64,000 nucleotides of DNA, taken from the NCBI GenBank assembly GCA_964387075.1, contig CAYLVB010000005.1, positions 124,001-188,000 of the forward strand, in the 5' to 3' direction. Position numbers and translations under genes: made by a program. Shown here piece by piece: positions 61,042 to 64,000 of this stretch (the first letter of the stretch is position 1; each line of letters begins with the position of its first letter). The notes under the pieces are model-generated. The model saw only the letters and a program-made list of their open reading frames with translations, ran no database searches and was not told the origin of the DNA. The stretch comes from PALSA-968 sp964387075. GTDB taxonomy: Bacteria; Bacteroidota; Bacteroidia; B-17B0; Aurantibacillaceae.

Positions 61042-63669
61042 ATGGCAGAAGAAACACGTAAAAATAAGCTCAAGATACCCATGGAGGTAACCGGGGCTGT
61101 AGTAACACCCACCATTTCTGATGAAGATGGTTTTACCCCTCCTCCTAAAGCCAAAAAGGTTCCCGGACTGGAGAAGGTGAGTGTAAAAAAGGAAAAATCA
61201 CCCCGTTCCGATAGCGAGGACGAGAAGGAAGAAAGAACTTCCAAAGAAAAAACAATTCGTAAGGCTAAAGTGGAGGCAGCTCCAAAGGTTTCATTTGCCG
61301 AACGCGTAAAGAAATTCACAAGCTTCTTCCTGCTCGAACAAACCCAGCGCATCATGGGCCTGTTTTTTGTTTTTGCCGCGGCCTACATGGGCGTGGCCTG
61401 CGCCTCCTATCTTTTTACCTGGGAGGCCGACCAGGACAAGGTGCTGGGGCCAACTTCCGTTCTATTCTCTCCCGAAACAAAAGTGCAGAACTGGTTTGGT
61501 AAACTGGGGGCACTGCTTTCGCATGTATTCATGTACAAGTGGTTTGGTGTTTCTTCCTTCCTTGTAGTGCCCCTGCTTTTATTGACCGGTATCTCCAAAG
61601 CTTTGCAACGCGAGAAGTTCTTTTCGTTCATGCTATGGCCCAAGACGATTTTTGTGATGCTGTGGGCCTCTGTTACGCTGGGATTCATCTTCTCTGATAA
61701 ACTGATGTTCCTGGGCGGAGGAATGGGGTACATCCTCAACACTTACTTACAGGGATTGATGGGCGGCATTGGAACTTTAGCGCTTTTGGTTTTGGCCGGA
61801 GCCGCTTTCGCTTTCCTTGTGTTTGATTTTAAGAAGAAAGAACCGGAGGCGGTTATTGCCGATGAAAAGATCATCATTCCTTTGGGAGACGTTGAAGAAG
61901 AGGAAGAGATAAAACCAAAACCCAACAAATTCGTTTTTGAAGCTCCTGTCGAAGAGCCGATCAAAGAAAATATCATTCCAACGGTTGAATTTTCATTAGA
62001 AAAAGAAGAGTCTAAAGTTGAGGCAAAAAAAGAAGAAGAACTTTCCTTTGAGGTAGCACCCCTAGCTGAAGAAAAAATAACCGGAGATCCCGCCCTGGAA
62101 GTGGCGCCGCTAAAAGAAGAAGTTACCGCCGAGAAACTGGTGGCCGAGTTCGGTGAATACGACCCTACCCTCGACCTGGGTTCTTATAAAATGCCGGGGC
62201 TCGACCTGCTCAACGATTACGGCAGGATCGAGACCGAAGTGAACCCGGAAGAGCTAAACATGAACAAGGATCGCATCATCAATACGCTGCGCAACTACGG
62301 TATTGAGATCGAAAAGATCAAAGCCACGATCGGTCCCACTGTTACACTTTACGAAATTGTACCTGCCGCCGGCGTGCGCATCTCTAAGATCAAGAACCTG
62401 GAGGACGATATCGCGCTCAACCTTGCAGCTTTAGGTATTCGTATCATCGCCCCTATTCCCGGCCGCGGCACCATTGGTATCGAGGTTCCGAACCAGAACC
62501 CCGAAATGGTTCCGATGCGTAATATTCTTGCTACAGAGAAGTTCCAGAACACCACGTTCGATCTTCCGATTGCCTTGGGGAAGACCATCAGCAACGAAAC
62601 CTATATCGCTGATCTTGCAAAGATGCCGCACTTACTGATGGCCGGCGCTACCGGACAAGGTAAATCAGTTGGTTTAAATGCCGTGCTGGTTTCTTTACTG
62701 TACAAAAAACATCCTTCGCAGATAAAATTTGTATTGGTAGATCCCAAGAAAGTGGAATTGACGCTTTACAACAAAATTGAGCGTCACTACTTAGCCAAAC
62801 TACCCAATTCAGAAGAAGCCATTATCACCGATAATCAAAAAGTAGTTCACACACTCAACTCGCTTTGCATCGAGATGGATAACCGTTATGCTTTGTTACA
62901 GGATGCGGCTGCCAAGAACTTAAAAGAATACAACGCCAAATTCGTACAACGGAAATTAAACCCCAACGATGGTCACAAATTCCTGCCTTACATCATTGTG
63001 GTGGTGGATGAGTTTGCCGACCTGATCATGACCGCCGGCAAGGAGGTGGAGATGCCTATTGCCCGTATCGCTCAGTTAGCGCGTGCGGTTGGTATTCATT
63101 TGATCATTGCCACACAGCGGCCTTCCGTAAATATCATCACGGGTGTAATTAAAGCCAACTTCCCTGCCCGGGTTGCTTTCCGCGTAACCTCGAAGATCGA
63201 CTCGCGCACCATTTTAGATTCGGGCGGAGCCGAGCAATTGATCGGTCGCGGTGATATGTTATTGAGCACAGGTAACGACTTAATTCGCATTCAGTGCGCC
63301 TTTGTAGATACTCCCGAAATTGAAAAGATAACCGAGTTCATCGGCTCACAGCGTGGTTATTCAAGTGCTCATTTACTGCCTGAATACGTAGACGAGAACG
63401 CCGGCGGAATTGATGATATCGACCTGAGCGAGCGTGACAAGATGTTTGACGATGCCGCGCGTATGGTGGTTCAACATCAGCAGGGTTCAGCTTCACTTTT
63501 ACAGCGTAAACTCAAATTGGGCTATAACCGGGCCGGTCGCATCATCGACCAGTTGGAAGCCGCTGGTATTGTGGGAGCATTCGAGGGCTCAAAAGCCCGC
63601 GAGGTGTTGGTAAAAGATCCTGCTTCGCTGGAGGAAAAACTGAAGGAACTCAATACCAAAAAAGACTAA
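61042..63669 (+). CDS. ftsK: FtsK/SpoIIIE DNA translocase
   Basis: 875 aa; pumps chromosome-dimer DNA through the division septum and activates XerCD. A charged N-terminal region (1-105) precedes four membrane helices (about 106-270), an acidic E/K/P-rich linker (about 275-395), and the motor: Walker A GATGQGKS (535-542), Walker B IIVVVDEFADL (Asp656), FRVTSKIDSRTILD, and the C-terminal gamma winged-helix domain (about 805-865, GSASLLQRKLKLGYNRAGRIIDQLEAAGIVG) that reads KOPS-type sites. Complete in this window. Followed by a terminator-like hairpin that includes the start of the next gene. Confidence 0.97.
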   Translation: MAEETRKNKLKIPMEVTGAVVTPTISDEDGFTPPPKAKKVPGLEKVSVKKEKSPRSDSEDEKEERTSKEKTIRKAKVEAAPKVSFAERVKKFTSFFLLEQTQRIMGLFFVFAAAYMGVACASYLFTWEADQDKVLGPTSVLFSPETKVQNWFGKLGALLSHVFMYKWFGVSSFLVVPLLLLTGISKALQREKFFSFMLWPKTIFVMLWASVTLGFIFSDKLMFLGGGMGYILNTYLQGLMGGIGTLALLVLAGAAFAFLVFDFKKKEPEAVIADEKIIIPLGDVEEEEEIKPKPNKFVFEAPVEEPIKENIIPTVEFSLEKEESKVEAKKEEELSFEVAPLAEEKITGDPALEVAPLKEEVTAEKLVAEFGEYDPTLDLGSYKMPGLDLLNDYGRIETEVNPEELNMNKDRIINTLRNYGIEIEKIKATIGPTVTLYEIVPAAGVRISKIKNLEDDIALNLAALGIRIIAPIPGRGTIGIEVPNQNPEMVPMRNILATEKFQNTTFDLPIALGKTISNETYIADLAKMPHLLMAGATGQGKSVGLNAVLVSLLYKKHPSQIKFVLVDPKKVELTLYNKIERHYLAKLPNSEEAIITDNQKVVHTLNSLCIEMDNRYALLQDAAAKNLKEYNAKFVQRKLNPNDGHKFLPYIIVVVDEFADLIMTAGKEVEMPIARIAQLARAVGIHLIIATQRPSVNIITGVIKANFPARVAFRVTSKIDSRTILDSGGAEQLIGRGDMLLSTGNDLIRIQCAFVDTPEIEKITEFIGSQRGYSSAHLLPEYVDENAGGIDDIDLSERDKMFDDAARMVVQHQQGSASLLQRKLKLGYNRAGRIIDQLEAAGIVGAFEGSKAREVLVKDPASLEEKLKELNTKKD

Positions 63670-63697
63670 TACCCAATTATCAATTTTTAGTACCTTA

Positions 63698-63730
63698 GGC
63701 TCTGCATGAAACGCAGAGCCTTTGTTTTTT
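63698..63730 (+). terminator. Terminator of ftsK that contains the next gene's start codon
   Basis: GGCTCTGC (63698-63705) and GCAGAGCC (63713-63720) form a perfect 8-bp stem followed by TTTGTTTTTT. The 7-nt loop begins with the ATG (63706-63708) of the next gene. Confidence 0.7.
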
Positions 63731-64000
63731 ATATGCTTCTTTCATTCTTTACGCTCTCAGCACAGGTAAAGGACAAGAATTGGATGCTCACCGATTCTGT
63801 AAAGTATGAGCAGATAGACGCGGCTTACCGTTCTTTCATCGATTCACTTTTGGGCCGCTATCATAAAGAAACTTTTGATACCGCTCGTATAGACATACTG
63901 CTTACCCTGGCGGAAGGAATTGAGGATGACCGCATCTGGGTACATTACAACAAACTGGCCTATGATCTTGCCTGCAAAGGAGGGAACCAAAGGATACCTG
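63706..64000 (+). CDS. Secreted protein, 5' end only (cut by the window edge)
   Basis: 98 complete codons are visible. Signal peptide MKRRAFVFYMLLSFFTLSAQ, then a helical sequence (VKDKNWMLTDSVKYEQID, DSLLGRYHKETFDTARIDIL, WVHYNKLAYDLACKGGN) that looks like the start of a TPR domain. In Bacteroidota such starts often lead to TPR-histidine kinases or TPR-cyclases, but the rest is outside the window. The ATG sits in the loop of the ftsK terminator hairpin. TACCTTAG (63691-63698), one mismatch from TAnnTTTG, lies 7 nt before it. Confidence 0.75.
   Translation, partial: MKRRAFVFYMLLSFFTLSAQVKDKNWMLTDSVKYEQIDAAYRSFIDSLLGRYHKETFDTARIDILLTLAEGIEDDRIWVHYNKLAYDLACKGGNQRIP

Overview
The window is a contiguous piece of a chromosome from a member of the Bacteroidota. 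The evidence is the set of type IX secretion (T9SS) sorting domains of both type A and type B, a PorP/SprF-family protein, promoters of the TAnnTTTG class, starts without Shine-Dalgarno sequences, a 29-codon COX24-like gene between an HU-TPR pair and RNase G, and a DUF3467 gene. No finer taxonomic placement is justified from the sequence alone. There are about 48 protein genes (both edge genes are cut), one tRNA-Lys, no rRNA, no CRISPR array and no transposase.

Layout. 1-4.3 kb: C-terminal part of a large outer-membrane-like protein, then a gingipain-like C25 protease exported by T9SS. 4.3-6.3 kb: riboflavin synthase and a two-helix K+ channel with an RCK domain. 6.3-13.4 kb, minus strand: M1 metallopeptidase, PorP/SprF protein and a CotH-like T9SS cargo packed as one operon. 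13.5-20.2 kb, plus strand: exonuclease III, a TPR/PD40 envelope protein with its membrane neighbour, a DUF255 thioredoxin-like protein and a secreted protein of unknown function. 20.2-29.6 kb, minus strand: tail-specific protease, beta-barrel, two T9SS cargos, SUI1-like factor and a TPR protein. 29.6-38.9 kb: M61 peptidase, dnaA, DMT transporter, helical-backbone metal-receptor protein, isoaspartyl peptidase, MEMO-like protein and ribBA. 38.9-45.2 kb: OmpA-like protein, a Bro-N gene wedged between an intact cupin gene and a decayed copy of that gene's 3' end, gamma-carbonic-anhydrase-like protein, then HU-TPR-COX24-rng. 45.3-50 kb: beta-barrel, tandem TonB_C protein, thioesterase, MFS transporter and two small envelope genes. 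50.3-57.4 kb: a 2365-residue T9SS type B surface protein built from two different nine-copy repeat arrays. 57.4-64 kb: tRNA-Lys, an SGNH-like protein, mqnA, a CysZ-like membrane protein, DUF3467, ftsK and the start of another secreted protein.

How it fits together. Most genes serve the envelope: secreted proteases (C25, M1, M61, Prc), surface proteins delivered by T9SS, beta-barrels and TPR lipoproteins or scaffolds. Housekeeping genes (dnaA, ftsK, rng, HU, ribE, ribBA, mqnA, xth) are interspersed. The menaquinone gene mqnA points to the futalosine route.

What is unusual lies mostly between genes. The gaps hold at least five families of imperfect inverted repeats, one of which also appears, in frame, inside the metal-receptor gene. 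Two adjacent T9SS cargo genes share an identical 18-nt element at the predicted start of their mRNAs, each followed directly by a short hairpin of unrelated sequence. Several promoters place the -7 box only 4-11 nt from the start codon, suggesting near-leaderless mRNAs. At the right edge, a terminator-like hairpin carries the next gene's start codon in its loop.
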